64,000 nucleotides of DNA from Bacillus sp. N1-1 (lineage in GTDB: Bacteria > Bacillota > Bacilli > Bacillales > Guptibacillaceae), in the NCBI RefSeq assembly GCF_009818105.1, contig NZ_CP046564.1, positions 1,488,001 to 1,552,000 on the forward strand, written 5' to 3'. The first letter of the stretch is position 1. Every line of letters begins with the position of its first letter. Shown one piece after another: positions 1 to 8,043 of this stretch. Position numbers and translations under genes: made by a program. Below the pieces are notes generated by a model. That model made no database searches. It was not told the DNA's origin and was given only the letters and a program-made list of their open reading frames with translations.

Positions 1-88
1 TTCCTTCTTCCAAATAACTTCCACTTTTTTGTTGGAAGCAAACATGTTGTTTGAGAAAGAATGTGTTCAGAAAAGAAAAGCTCTTTTC

Positions 89-117
89 TTGACTTGTGAC
101 ACGGTGTCACATATAGT
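89..117 (+). promoter_or_regulatory. Promoter of the TetR/MFS operon with operator O1 filling the spacer
   Basis: A -35 box TTGACT (89-94) and a -10 box TATAGT (112-117) are separated by 17 bp (95-111). Those 17 bp are exactly the perfect palindrome TGTGACACGGTGTCACA (8-bp arms around one central base). A repressor bound here would cover the region between both promoter boxes. The position just before a TetR-family gene argues for autoregulation; repressor identity is inferred. Confidence 0.8.
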
Positions 118-128
118 GGGGGAGGTGA

Positions 129-145
129 TGTGACATTGTGTCATA
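129..145 (+). promoter_or_regulatory. Second TetR-type operator O2
   Basis: TGTGACATTGTGTCATA matches operator O1 at 14 of 17 positions and starts 34 bp downstream of it. It lies in the untranslated leader between the -10 box and the regulator's start codon, so it may act as a roadblock or allow cooperative binding of two repressor dimers. Confidence 0.7.
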
Positions 146-168
146 ATTTTGTTGGTAGGTGATTTAAT

Positions 169-789
169 GTGCCAAAAGCAACGTTCTTTAATTTAAAAGA
201 AGAAAAGCGACAAATACTAATTGATGCAGCGAAACAGGAGTTTTCAAGAGTTTCTCTTTATGAAGCATCAATATCTAATATCCTAAAAACAGCTGGCATT
301 CCAAGAGGCAGTTTTTATCAATACTTTGAGGATAAGGAAGATGCGTTTTTTTATTTATTAAATGAACATGCAAAAGAACGTCATGAATGTTTGGTTTCAA
401 ACTTGAAAAAGTTTGAAGGGGATTTGTTTAAAGCGATTAGTGAAATTTTTAGATCGACACTTGAGCATTCTGAGGATAAAGGGCAGAGGGATTTTATACG
501 AAACGTATTACTTAACATGAACTACAAAATTGAAAACACGTTTTCGCAATATTTATCAGAAGACGTAGCAAATGAGCGCTATGATGACATTTATGATCTT
601 GTTAATGCCGAACAGCTAAATGTATCAAGCAGAAAAGAAATGTTTCATGTGATGCAAATTCTAACCGCAGTTACCTTTCATAATTTGATTCACAGCGTTT
701 CGAACAACTTATCGGTCTCAGCTGCAATGAAGAAATATGAGACGGAACTTAAATTATTGCAATCGGGTCTTATGCGATCGTCTTCTTAA
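169..789 (+). CDS. TetR/AcrR family transcriptional regulator
   Basis: This 206-residue protein has a TetR-type N-terminal helix-turn-helix: residues about 11-57 include SISNILKTAGIPRGSFYQYF, the typical helix 2-turn-helix 3 followed by F-Y-x-Y-F and a K-E-D-A start of helix 4. The remainder is an all-alpha ligand-binding domain with no obvious family match. The start is GTG at 169; an ATG at 167 is out of frame, and GGTAGGTGA lies upstream. It is followed after 40 bp by a drug-exporter gene and preceded by two palindromic operators. Its likely role is ligand-relieved repression of its own operon. The ligand is unknown. Confidence 0.9.
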   Translation: MPKATFFNLKEEKRQILIDAAKQEFSRVSLYEASISNILKTAGIPRGSFYQYFEDKEDAFFYLLNEHAKERHECLVSNLKKFEGDLFKAISEIFRSTLEHSEDKGQRDFIRNVLLNMNYKIENTFSQYLSEDVANERYDDIYDLVNAEQLNVSSRKEMFHVMQILTAVTFHNLIHSVSNNLSVSAAMKKYETELKLLQSGLMRSSS

Positions 790-829
790 CGAACATCAAG
801 AAAACAAACAGTGAGAAAGAAGGGAGAAC

Positions 830-2272
830 ATGAACGACAATCAACAATCAGGAGAAGGGATTGGCTCCTTTAACAAAGTGCCGCTTTTAATCGTCCTTTT
901 ATCCGGGGCTTTTGCAGCGATTTTAAATCAAACGCTACTTGCAACAGCTCTGCCTCATATTATGGTCGATCTCGATCTTGAGGCAAGTACAGCTCAGTGG
1001 TTAACGTCGATCTTCATGCTCGTCAATGGCGTGATGATTCCGATTACGGCATTTCTAATAGGGAAGTTCACCACAAGAACACTCTTTTTAACCGCGATGG
1101 GGTTATTTGCCGTCGGAACGGCGATTTGTGCGGTGGCACCGAATTTTCCACTTCTCATGGTCGGACGGATTATTCAGGCTTCTGGAGCAGGAATTATCAT
1201 TCCCCTCATGCAAACGATCCTCTTTTTAATCTTTCCAGTTGAAAAACGCGGAACGGCCATGGGGATGTTTGGCCTTGTCATTTCATTTGCACCAGCAATC
1301 GGACCGACGTTATCCGGTTGGCTCGTCGAACAATATCCGTGGAGAAGTTTGTTTTATGTGATTCTTCCCATTGTGATTATTGATTTCTTTATTGCTTATT
1401 TGATTTTGAAAAACGTAACAGAGCAAACGAATCCGAAGCTTGATATTTTATCAATCGTCCTTTCTTCACTAGGATTTGGCGGTTTGCTGTACGGGTTTAG
1501 TAGTGCAGGTACGAATGGTTGGGCAAGCGAGCAGGTTATTATTTCCATGCTTATTGGCGCAGTTACGCTATGTTGGTTCATTTTACGTCAGTTAAAATTA
1601 AAACAGCCCGTGCTTCAGTTTAGAGTGTTTCAATATAAGCTCTTCACGTTAACAACTGTCTTAGGTATGGTTGTGTTTATCGCGATGATCGGGGCGGCAA
1701 CTGTGCTTCCTTTGCTTATGCAAAATATGCTTGGGTTCACAGCGTTTGAATCAGGTTTAATGCTTTTACCTGGTGCTCTTATAATGGGCTTTATGAACCC
1801 TATTACTGGACGAATTTTTGATAAGTTTGGAGCAAAGTGGCTTGCGATCATTGGACTGGTTATTGTAACGGTGACGACATTTATGTTTACGAACTTAACG
1901 CCCGAAACAACGTTCATTTATCTTGCCGTTGTGAATGCGGTAAGAATGTTTGGAGTTGCCATGGTTATGATGCCGGTTACAACAGCTGGACTTAATCAGC
2001 TTCCAGCGCATCTTATTCCACATGGAACGGCCATGAACAACACAATGCGTCAAGTATCTGGTGCAGTTGGAACAGCGCTTCTCGTAACCGTCATGTCTCA
2101 AGCGGCACAGCCATCTCGTGGTGTGGAAGGTCTTGTCCACGGGGTGAATGTCTCCTTTATTGTTGCGGGGATTTCCGCGATCATTGGGCTCGTGATGGCA
2201 TTCTTTATTAGGAAGCCGAAGTCTATTAAAGAAGATTCTGTCCAGGAAAGTAAAGTGGCAACTGAAAACTGA
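830..2272 (+). CDS. MFS transporter, DHA2 (EmrB/QacA/LmrB-like) family multidrug exporter
   Basis: The 480-residue protein is strongly hydrophobic throughout and fits the 14-TM DHA2 family of proton-coupled drug exporters, with an N-terminal segment ALPHIMVDLDLEASTAQWLT typical of that family and a signature-like GPTLSGWLVEQYPWRSLFYV around residues 164-183. The start ATG follows GAAGGGAG. It lies 40 bp behind the TetR gene, almost certainly co-transcribed and controlled by the palindromic operators at 95 and 129. The substrate cannot be read from sequence; lincosamide-type or general lipophilic drugs are possibilities from related Bacillus proteins such as LmrB and Mdr. Confidence 0.88.
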   Translation: MNDNQQSGEGIGSFNKVPLLIVLLSGAFAAILNQTLLATALPHIMVDLDLEASTAQWLTSIFMLVNGVMIPITAFLIGKFTTRTLFLTAMGLFAVGTAICAVAPNFPLLMVGRIIQASGAGIIIPLMQTILFLIFPVEKRGTAMGMFGLVISFAPAIGPTLSGWLVEQYPWRSLFYVILPIVIIDFFIAYLILKNVTEQTNPKLDILSIVLSSLGFGGLLYGFSSAGTNGWASEQVIISMLIGAVTLCWFILRQLKLKQPVLQFRVFQYKLFTLTTVLGMVVFIAMIGAATVLPLLMQNMLGFTAFESGLMLLPGALIMGFMNPITGRIFDKFGAKWLAIIGLVIVTVTTFMFTNLTPETTFIYLAVVNAVRMFGVAMVMMPVTTAGLNQLPAHLIPHGTAMNNTMRQVSGAVGTALLVTVMSQAAQPSRGVEGLVHGVNVSFIVAGISAIIGLVMAFFIRKPKSIKEDSVQESKVATEN

Positions 2273-2312
2273 AAATTTTCTTTTCATTTTCAACTTGTTC
2301 ATGTATACTAAA

Positions 2313-2318
2313 TATAAT
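2313..2318 (+). promoter_or_regulatory. Probable -10 box of the metE transcription unit
   Basis: TATAAT lies about 10 bp upstream of the start of the SAM aptamer. A convincing -35 box is not seen at 17 bp (TTCAAC at 2289-2294 is the best, with an 18-bp spacer). Called mainly from the perfect -10 hexamer and the position before the riboswitch. Confidence 0.5.
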
Positions 2319-2325
2319 TTAATTG

Positions 2326-2438
2326 AATTCCTTATCTAGAGAGGCAGAGGGACAGGCCCTATGAAGCCCGGCAACCATCAAGCATTAGTTTGAACGGTGC
2401 CAATTCCTGCAGACATACGTCTGGGAGATGAGGAAGAG
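2326..2438 (+). promoter_or_regulatory. SAM-I (S-box) riboswitch aptamer
   Basis: The conserved S-box blocks occur in order: CTTATC opening P1, AGAGGCAGAGGGACAGGCCC, GATGAAGCCCGGCAACC-like block (ATGAAGCCCGGCAACC), then GGTGCCAATTCC, and GATGAG closing P1 at 2428-2433. The 3' P1 strand continues into GGAAGAGT, which can pair with ACTCTTCC at 2449-2456 as an antiterminator. When SAM is bound P1 forms and the following terminator is released. It is the first of two riboswitches in front of metE. Confidence 0.96.
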
Positions 2439-2446
2439 TCCGTTTA

Positions 2447-2486
2447 AAACTCTTCCTTTTATTGTAAAAGGGAAGAGTTTTTTTGG
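2447..2486 (+). terminator. SAM-riboswitch terminator
   Basis: AAACTCTTCC (2447-2456) pairs with GGAAGAGTTT (2471-2480), extended by TTTT/AAAA with one bulged G, and is followed by a run of T. Its 5' arm is the strand used by the alternative antiterminator with the end of the SAM aptamer. Confidence 0.92.
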
Positions 2487-2508
2487 ATTCAACAACTGAA
2501 TATTTTGG

Positions 2509-2663
2509 AATAAGGTGCTATGACCGTTTGTCGTAGCTTAAAAGGGAAGACCGGTGAGAAACCGGCGCGGTCCCGCCACTGTAAAGGAGAGCGACTTACT
2601 AACCACTGTCATTGATGGGAAGGGGTAAGAAGCGTTGAACCTGAGCCAGGATACCTGCCTTAT
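2509..2663 (+). promoter_or_regulatory. Cobalamin (B12) riboswitch aptamer
   Basis: Conserved cobalamin-aptamer elements are visible in order: AATAAGGTGC at the 5' end, AAAAGGGAA, a CCGGTGAGAAACCGG hairpin, GCGGTCCCGCCACTGTAA, and GAGCCAGGATACCTGCC, the B12-box, before CTTAT that closes P1. It lies about 25 bp behind the SAM-riboswitch terminator in the same leader. High adenosylcobalamin would be expected to switch off the B12-independent methionine synthase downstream. Confidence 0.95.
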
Positions 2664-2740
2664 ACCTGCACATGTACTCTACGGGTTAATAGAGGAGGTG
2701 ATGACATAAACCGTCTGATTGTTTAATTGGTGTATGGATC

Positions 2741-2770
2741 AATCTCTCTTTTCGTAAGGGAGATTTTTTT
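2741..2770 (+). terminator. Cobalamin-riboswitch terminator
   Basis: AATCTCTC (2741-2748) pairs with GGGAGATT (2758-2765) around a 9-nt loop and is followed by seven T. It sits 29 bp before the metE start codon and after the B12 aptamer, so it is the expression platform of the second riboswitch. Confidence 0.9.
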
Positions 2771-2798
2771 GTTGACAAAAAAAGAGAGGAAGATGGAT

Positions 2799-5087
2799 AT
2801 GACAGTGAGAAGCTCAAACTTAGGTTACCCACGGATTGGGGAGAAACGTGAATGGAAAAGGCTACTCGAACGTTTTTGGTCTGGTCAGGTGGAAGAGGAC
2901 GTTTTCCAGGAACAGATGAAGGCGCTACGGCTTTCCTATTTAAAAAAACAGCAACTTAAAGGGATTAACCTCATACCAGTAAATGATTTCACCTTATATG
3001 ATCATGTTCTTGATACGGCTGTTATGTTCGGCATTGTTCCAGATCGTTTTGAGCATAAGGGAGGAGAGGTTTCGTTACAAACTTATTTCGAGATGGCAAG
3101 AGGCACCGAAGAATCGTCAGCCATTGAGATGACGAAATGGTATAACACAAATTATCATTATCTTGTACCCGAACTTGAAGCTTGTTCTCCCTCCCTTGTT
3201 CATAACCGTCCCCTTTCTTCCTATCGAGAAGCGGTACAAGAGCTAGGGATTGAAGGGAAACCGGTCATACTTGGCCCTATAAGCTTTGTTTTATTATCAA
3301 AAGGATATCGAGAGCATCAGCTTTACGATGTTATTGATCAATTCCTTCCATGTTATCAACAAATTTTACATGAGTTAGATAAGGAAGGTGTGAAATGGGT
3401 TCAAATGGATGAACCGTCATTAACAACAAGTATTTCAAAAGATGTGCAGAGGAAAGTTACAGAAGTCTATCACGCGTTGAAAAAATCAGCGCCGAATCTG
3501 AAAATCCTGTTGCAAACTTACTTTGAAAGCGTGACACACTATGAGGATGTCATCAATCTTCCTGTACAGGGAATTGGTCTTGATTTTGTCCATGATCGTG
3601 GAGAGAACTTTAAGGCGGTAACCGAAAAAGGCTTTCCGAAAGACAAGTTACTCGCTGCTGGAGTTATTGATGGCCGTAATATTTGGCGTGCTAATTTAAA
3701 AGAGAAGCGCAACTTAGTGAAAAACCTTACATCATTGATCAAAAAAGAAAAACTTATTATCCAACCCTCTTCCAGTTTATTGCACGTTCCAGTTACTGTA
3801 AATAGTGAGGCGGCACTCCCTTCACTTCTTAAAAATGCACTTTCATTTGCGGATCAGAAGCTAGATGAAGTCACCTTCCTGACAAATGCTTTACATCATG
3901 AAGAAACTATGAAGAAAGTGTTCGAGGAGAGTGATGACGTGATTCAGAAGCTGAATGAATCCCCTGAGCGTAGGAAGGAAAAGGTTACGATCAATGTTGA
4001 TGACGTGAATAATGTTAAACGAAAAGCTGCATTTAATAGAAGATACGAGTTACAAAAAAATAAGTTAGACTTGCCATTCCTTCCTACGACAACGATTGGG
4101 AGTTTCCCACAAACAAAAGAGATTCGTAAACTGCGTCTTGAGTGGCGAAAAGGGGAACTCGATGAAAAGTCTTATCGACAATATATTGAGAAAGAAATTA
4201 AAAAATGGATCGAGATTCAGGAAGAGATTGGACTTGACGTCCTCGTCCATGGAGAATTTGAGCGTACAGATATGGTGGAATATTTTGGTGAAAAATTAGA
4301 AGGATTTCAATTCACTAAATTTGGATGGGTGCAGTCATATGGCTCACGGTGTGTGAAACCACCGATTATCTATGGAAATGTATCATTTCGAAAGCCAATG
4401 ACGGTAAAAGAAACAGTTTATGCCCAGTCATTAACAAATCATCCTGTCAAAGGCATGCTAACTGGACCGATTACAATTGTAAATTGGTCATTTGTTCGAG
4501 AGGATCGACCCAAAGTAGATATTTGTAATCAAGTTGCTCTAGCACTTCGGAAGGAAGTGGAGGCTCTTGAAGGCAACCAGATTCGTATCATCCAAGTAGA
4601 TGAGCCGGCATTAAGAGAAGGACTTCCTTTAAAAAAAGAGCTTCAACAACGCTATCTTGATGAGGCTGTCTATGCATTTAAACTTACCACCTCTTCAGTC
4701 GCAAATGAAACGCAAATTCACACGCATATGTGTTACTCAGAATTTGAAGAAATTATTCAGGCGATTAAGGATCTGGATGCTGATGTTATATCGATTGAAA
4801 CCTCAAGAAGTCATGGTGAATTGATAAAAGCTTTTGAAGATAGCACCTATGATAATGGCATTGGGCTTGGAGTATATGACATACATAGCCCTCGCGTTCC
4901 TCATATAGAAGAAATGATAGGAAATATTGAGCGGCCCCTTCAAGTACTCAAGTCGAATTTATTCTGGATTAATCCTGATTGTGGGCTAAAAACCAGAGGA
5001 CAGGCTGAAACGATTGAAGCGTTAAGTGTAATGGTAGAGGCAGCAAAGCAAATACGAAAAAAGCATCATATTACGGCTAACAAATAA
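2799..5087 (+). CDS. metE: Cobalamin-independent methionine synthase MetE
   Basis: This 762-residue enzyme transfers the methyl group of 5-methyltetrahydropteroyl-triglutamate to homocysteine, the last step of methionine synthesis. It starts with the family's SSNLGYPRIG signature. The C-terminal catalytic barrel keeps the zinc ligands: IHTHMCYSEF gives His and Cys, VISIETSRS the Glu and NPDCGLKTR the last Cys. The frame is open from 2727, but that extension contains the riboswitch terminator. ATG 2799 has AGAGGAAG six bases upstream and gives the usual family length. Expression is predicted to fall when either SAM or cobalamin is plentiful, because both riboswitch terminators precede it. Confidence 0.97.
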   Translation: MTVRSSNLGYPRIGEKREWKRLLERFWSGQVEEDVFQEQMKALRLSYLKKQQLKGINLIPVNDFTLYDHVLDTAVMFGIVPDRFEHKGGEVSLQTYFEMARGTEESSAIEMTKWYNTNYHYLVPELEACSPSLVHNRPLSSYREAVQELGIEGKPVILGPISFVLLSKGYREHQLYDVIDQFLPCYQQILHELDKEGVKWVQMDEPSLTTSISKDVQRKVTEVYHALKKSAPNLKILLQTYFESVTHYEDVINLPVQGIGLDFVHDRGENFKAVTEKGFPKDKLLAAGVIDGRNIWRANLKEKRNLVKNLTSLIKKEKLIIQPSSSLLHVPVTVNSEAALPSLLKNALSFADQKLDEVTFLTNALHHEETMKKVFEESDDVIQKLNESPERRKEKVTINVDDVNNVKRKAAFNRRYELQKNKLDLPFLPTTTIGSFPQTKEIRKLRLEWRKGELDEKSYRQYIEKEIKKWIEIQEEIGLDVLVHGEFERTDMVEYFGEKLEGFQFTKFGWVQSYGSRCVKPPIIYGNVSFRKPMTVKETVYAQSLTNHPVKGMLTGPITIVNWSFVREDRPKVDICNQVALALRKEVEALEGNQIRIIQVDEPALREGLPLKKELQQRYLDEAVYAFKLTTSSVANETQIHTHMCYSEFEEIIQAIKDLDADVISIETSRSHGELIKAFEDSTYDNGIGLGVYDIHSPRVPHIEEMIGNIERPLQVLKSNLFWINPDCGLKTRGQAETIEALSVMVEAAKQIRKKHHITANK

Positions 5088-5273
5088 AACGATTTCCTTC
5101 CTTATACGCTGATTCCACTAAATATTAGTCAGAGGGAATGTTGAAAATGAACTGCCTTTGCTCTCATGAAGTTGAGCTTCAGAAGTAACCGCTACTATCT
5201 TTATCGACGCTGATGAAACGAACCCTCTGTTCATTCGTATAGTGAGATAACTATAAAAAAGGAGCGGTATTTC

Positions 5274-5438
5274 ATGAAAAAATCGAAGAATGAAAGCAAG
5301 ATGGGAGTAGGGATGGGTCTTGGAGTGGCGATCGGAGCAGGAGTAGGGGTTGCGCTCGATAACATTGCTGTTGGAATTGGTGTTGGAATCGCGCTAGGAG
5401 TAGCTTATGGTACTAGTATAAATAAAAAGAAGGGATAG
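5274..5438 (+). CDS. Small glycine-rich (glycine-zipper-like) membrane protein
   Basis: A 54-residue ORF starts with ATG after AAAAAAGGAGCGG. A lysine-rich N-terminus (MKKSKNESK) and C-terminus (NKKKG) flank a long stretch of G, V, A and I with many GxG and GxxxG patterns, for example MGLGVAIGAGVGVAL and VGIGVGIALGVAYG. Such glycine zippers pack transmembrane helices. A strong terminator follows immediately, so it looks like a single-gene unit. Its function is unknown. No signal peptidase site is apparent. Confidence 0.75.
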   Translation: MKKSKNESKMGVGMGLGVAIGAGVGVALDNIAVGIGVGIALGVAYGTSINKKKG

Positions 5439-5445
5439 CAGAAAG

Positions 5446-5475
5446 GCAGCTCAACCTACAATGAGGTTGAGCTGC
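5446..5475. terminator. Bidirectional terminator between converging genes
   Basis: A 12-bp perfect stem GCAGCTCAACCT / AGGTTGAGCTGC with a 6-nt loop is followed by a T-rich tract on the plus strand (TTGTTTATTTG). It separates the glycine-rich mini gene from the minus-strand MerR gene and can serve both. Confidence 0.88.
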
Positions 5476-5479
5476 TTGT

Positions 5480-6223
5480 TTATTTGTTTTGGTCTGCATA
5501 CACGGTCATAGCATCTCTCATAAAAAGCGCGAGGCCTTCTCCGTATTGATCAATGTTCTTCGTAAAGCGCTCATCATCGATATACATTTGACCAAGCCCT
5601 TGAAACGCTTCAAGCGTATAATGGTACCCAAAGTTCTTATTAAGAAATTCATACCACTCGTGAATGGCATTTTGTGCTTCTTCTGAATCGGGTGATCCGA
5701 GTCTTAAATTGGCAAGCTTTCTATAAATCGTATGGAACGACTGACCGAGCGCATCTGTTTCATTTCTAGATAAGTTCTTAAGCTTTTGTGTTGATTTGTT
5801 AACGGCTTCGTCTCCAAACTTTTCTCGAGCTTCTTGTTCATACTGGTTTTGAGCAAAGTCTAAGCCTTTAAATTTCTCTTGATCTGTCATAGTCCGTTCT
5901 CCTTTCACATTCTGAATCGTTTGGTCGATCGTTGCAATGATCGTTTCCAGACGCTCTTTCTTTTCGACCAGTCTTCCTTTTTGATAGTGCAGTGCTTCAA
6001 GTTGATTGAAATCAGGGCGTTCTAAAATATTTTTGATTTTCTTAAGTGGGAAATCAAGTGCCTTAAAGAACAAAATTTGCTGTAGCTTTTCAATATCATC
6101 GTTCGTATAAAGACGATAGCCGGTTTCTGTAGTTGCTGGCGCTAAGAGTCCAATTTCGTCATAGTAATGAAGGGTTCTGATGGTAATGCCAGTTAAATTA
6201 GCAACTTCTTTAACCTGCTTCAT
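5480..6223 (-). CDS. MerR family regulator with TipAS ligand-binding domain (Mta/TipAL-like)
   Basis: The 247-residue protein begins with a MerR winged helix (residues 1-70: VKEVANLTGITIRTLHYYDE, GYRLYTNDDIEKLQQI), a dimerising coiled coil (about 76-110) and a C-terminal TipAS-type drug-recognition domain (about 120-247). Its size matches B. subtilis Mta, an activator of multidrug transporters. ATG 6223 has AAGGAGGA at proper distance; the longer frame to 6283 would run through the promoter. It likely activates its own promoter, whose -35/-10 spacing is the long 19 bp that MerR proteins act upon. Its other targets are not visible in the window. Confidence 0.9.
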   Translation of the reverse strand: MKQVKEVANLTGITIRTLHYYDEIGLLAPATTETGYRLYTNDDIEKLQQILFFKALDFPLKKIKNILERPDFNQLEALHYQKGRLVEKKERLETIIATIDQTIQNVKGERTMTDQEKFKGLDFAQNQYEQEAREKFGDEAVNKSTQKLKNLSRNETDALGQSFHTIYRKLANLRLGSPDSEEAQNAIHEWYEFLNKNFGYHYTLEAFQGLGQMYIDDERFTKNIDQYGEGLALFMRDAMTVYADQNK

Positions 6224-6249
6224 AACAACATTTCCTCCTTTCAAATTTA

Positions 6250-6280
6250 ACTTTAGAGGATTACGTAACGTAAGAGTCAA
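6250..6280 (-). promoter_or_regulatory. MerR-type promoter with 19-bp spacer and palindromic operator
   Basis: Reading the minus strand, -35 TTGACT (6280-6275) and -10 TAAAGT (6255-6250) are 19 bp apart. The spacer contains the near-centred palindrome TTACGTTACGTAA (6273-6261, 6-bp arms). Over-long spacers with a dyad are the hallmark of promoters activated by MerR-family proteins through DNA distortion. The promoter drives the MerR gene itself. Confidence 0.8.
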
Positions 6281-6442
6281 CATAAAAGATAAACCTCTTT
6301 AGTTTTATTTACAAGATTCCCATCGTTCTCGATATCTTTCCAGCGGAATGTTATTATTTAGGTAAATCTAGTAAGTTTTCAGAATAACGGCTGACACACA
6401 ATTTTTCCCCTTTCGCGATATGACAAGCACAAGGAGGAGCAT

Positions 6443-7345
6443 ATGCAGGAAAAGTCAATGGTTTTAAGTGATGGAAGAAGACTTGGCTATTGGGGTTATG
6501 GTGACCAAACAGGGATACCAATCATGCTTTTTCATGGAACGCCAGGATCACGCATCTGGTTTTTAGAAGATGATGAACTGGCAAAAGCAATGGGCATTTA
6601 CTTAATTTCAATCGATAGACCAGGATACGGACTTTCGACTTTTCAACATAACAGAACGATTCTAGACTGGGCTGTTGATGTTGAGGAGCTTGCATCACAT
6701 CTTGGTTTAAACCGCTTTTCTATCCTGGGTGTTTCTGGAGGGGGACCATTTGCAGCGGCGTGCGCTTTTGCTTTACCTGATCGGATTCATCATACCGCAC
6801 TTGTTTCTTCAGCTACGCCATTTCGAAAGGGGAAAGCGCCAAAGGAAATGGCGAAAGAAAATCGCATTGCCTTTTTTCTAACAAAGTACTTTCCATGGGT
6901 GATTAGGAAAGCGAACCTTGCTCAAAAGAAAATGCTAGAGAAAAATCCAGCGAAATACAAGTCCTCCATGTTAACTGCAACTCACCGTCATCTCTCAGAG
7001 TGGGATCGCGAATTGCTAAGAGAAGAACCACTTGTGGAAACGAGCTACTATCATGCAAAAGAAGCTTATCGGCAAGGTGTAGAAGGTGTGATGTATGAAA
7101 CGCAGCTCTTATCAAAGGACTGGGGCTTTGAGATTAGTGAGATTCGAAGCCCACTAAGAATTTGGCATGGAGATAAAGATACGCTCTCACCAGTGAGCGA
7201 AATTCGTAAGCTGGCAGCACATATTTCATCATTGGAAATTACTGTTGTTGATGAAGGAGGTCATTTTTTAACTGAAAACGAAGATCTTTGGGCTGATATG
7301 TTACGATATTTAAAAGATAGCAGTAAAAAAATGGTGTTTACGTAA
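6443..7345 (+). CDS. Alpha/beta hydrolase
   Basis: This 300-residue alpha/beta-fold hydrolase has an oxyanion-hole motif HGTPGSR (31-37), a nucleophile elbow GVSGG with Ser98, a probable catalytic Asp in WHGDKD (Asp246) and the catalytic His in DEGGHF (His274). There is no signal peptide, so it should be cytoplasmic. The start ATG follows AAGGAGG. It lies 25 bp upstream of the acetyltransferase gene and probably shares a transcript with it. The substrate is unknown; small esters or lactones are typical for the family. Confidence 0.88.
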   Translation: MQEKSMVLSDGRRLGYWGYGDQTGIPIMLFHGTPGSRIWFLEDDELAKAMGIYLISIDRPGYGLSTFQHNRTILDWAVDVEELASHLGLNRFSILGVSGGGPFAAACAFALPDRIHHTALVSSATPFRKGKAPKEMAKENRIAFFLTKYFPWVIRKANLAQKKMLEKNPAKYKSSMLTATHRHLSEWDRELLREEPLVETSYYHAKEAYRQGVEGVMYETQLLSKDWGFEISEIRSPLRIWHGDKDTLSPVSEIRKLAAHISSLEITVVDEGGHFLTENEDLWADMLRYLKDSSKKMVFT

Positions 7346-7370
7346 ACGCTTAGACAGTGGAGATGATGAA

Positions 7371-7931
7371 TTGAAAACAGAAAGAGAAAAAATGGTAAGC
7401 GGAGAGCTTTATCGTCCCGACGATCAAATGCTACTGGAGGATCGCCTTCATGCACGGCAGATAACAAGATTGTATAATCAAACGATTGAAACAGATTTAG
7501 AAGAAAGAACGAGATTGTTAAAGACCTTTTTTGGTTCAACGAAACAGAACGTGTACATTGAACCCACGTTTAAATGTGATTACGGTTACAACATTCATGT
7601 GGGAGAGAACTTTTTCGCGAATTTCGACTGCGTGTTTCTCGATATTTGTGAGATTCGCTTTGGCGACAATTGTATGTTAGCCCCAGGTGTACATATTTAT
7701 GCCGCCACGCATCCGCTCGATCCAACTGAACGTAATTCAGGTCAAGAATATGGAAAGCCTGTTTTGATTGGAGACAACGTTTGGATTGGTGGAGGCGCGA
7801 TCATCAATCCAGGTGTAACGATTGGAAATAATGCCGTTATCGCTTCTGGAGCGGTGGTTGTTAAGGATGTGCCGGCAAATGTGGTGGTTGGTGGGAATCC
7901 AGCGAAGATTATAAAGGTTATCGAAAAGTGA
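7371..7931 (+). CDS. maa: Maltose/galactoside-type sugar O-acetyltransferase
   Basis: The 186-residue protein belongs to the left-handed beta-helix (hexapeptide-repeat) acetyltransferases of the Maa/LacA/NodL group. An N-terminal helical Mac domain ([13 protein letters not shown]) precedes repeats such as [20 protein letters not shown] and the catalytic-region [12 protein letters not shown]. It transfers acetyl from acetyl-CoA to a sugar hydroxyl. The TTG start at 7371 gives the usual family length; an internal ATG at 7392 is an alternative. The gene is probably in an operon with the alpha/beta hydrolase. Placement directly before the LacI sugar locus may be coincidental. Confidence 0.88.
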   Translation: MKTEREKMVSGELYRPDDQMLLEDRLHARQITRLYNQTIETDLEERTRLLKTFFGSTKQNVYIEPTFKCDYGYNIHVGENFFANFDCVFLDICEIRFGDNCMLAPGVHIYAATHPLDPTERNSGQEYGKPVLIGDNVWIGGGAIINPGVTIGNNAVIASGAVVVKDVPANVVVGGNPAKIIKVIEK

Positions 7932-8002
7932 ATTGTTAGAAAAGTCATAAAGGTTGTTGAAAACGGTTAAGAAGTGGTGTATAGTTTTGATTAATAAAGT
8001 TA

Positions 8003-8016
8003 CCAAAACGTTTCGG
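8003..8016. promoter_or_regulatory. LacI-family operator upstream of the lacI-type gene
   Basis: CCAAAACGTTTCGG contains the symmetric AAACGTTT core typical of LacI/CcpA-type operators. It lies 28 bp before the regulator gene. The same core occurs twice before the downstream glycosidase gene. Confidence 0.65.
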
Positions 8017-8043
8017 AAATGATGAGGGTTGTGAGAGAAGCTA

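Noticed and set aside
2689..2709. Two-codon upstream frame after AGAGGAGGTG in the metE leader
   Set aside because: Spacing between the site and ATG is too short and no regulatory logic is visible beyond the riboswitch.
2727..2798. N-terminal extension of MetE by 24 residues
   Set aside because: It runs through the riboswitch terminator stem and lacks a ribosome binding site; ATG 2799 has one and fits the family length.
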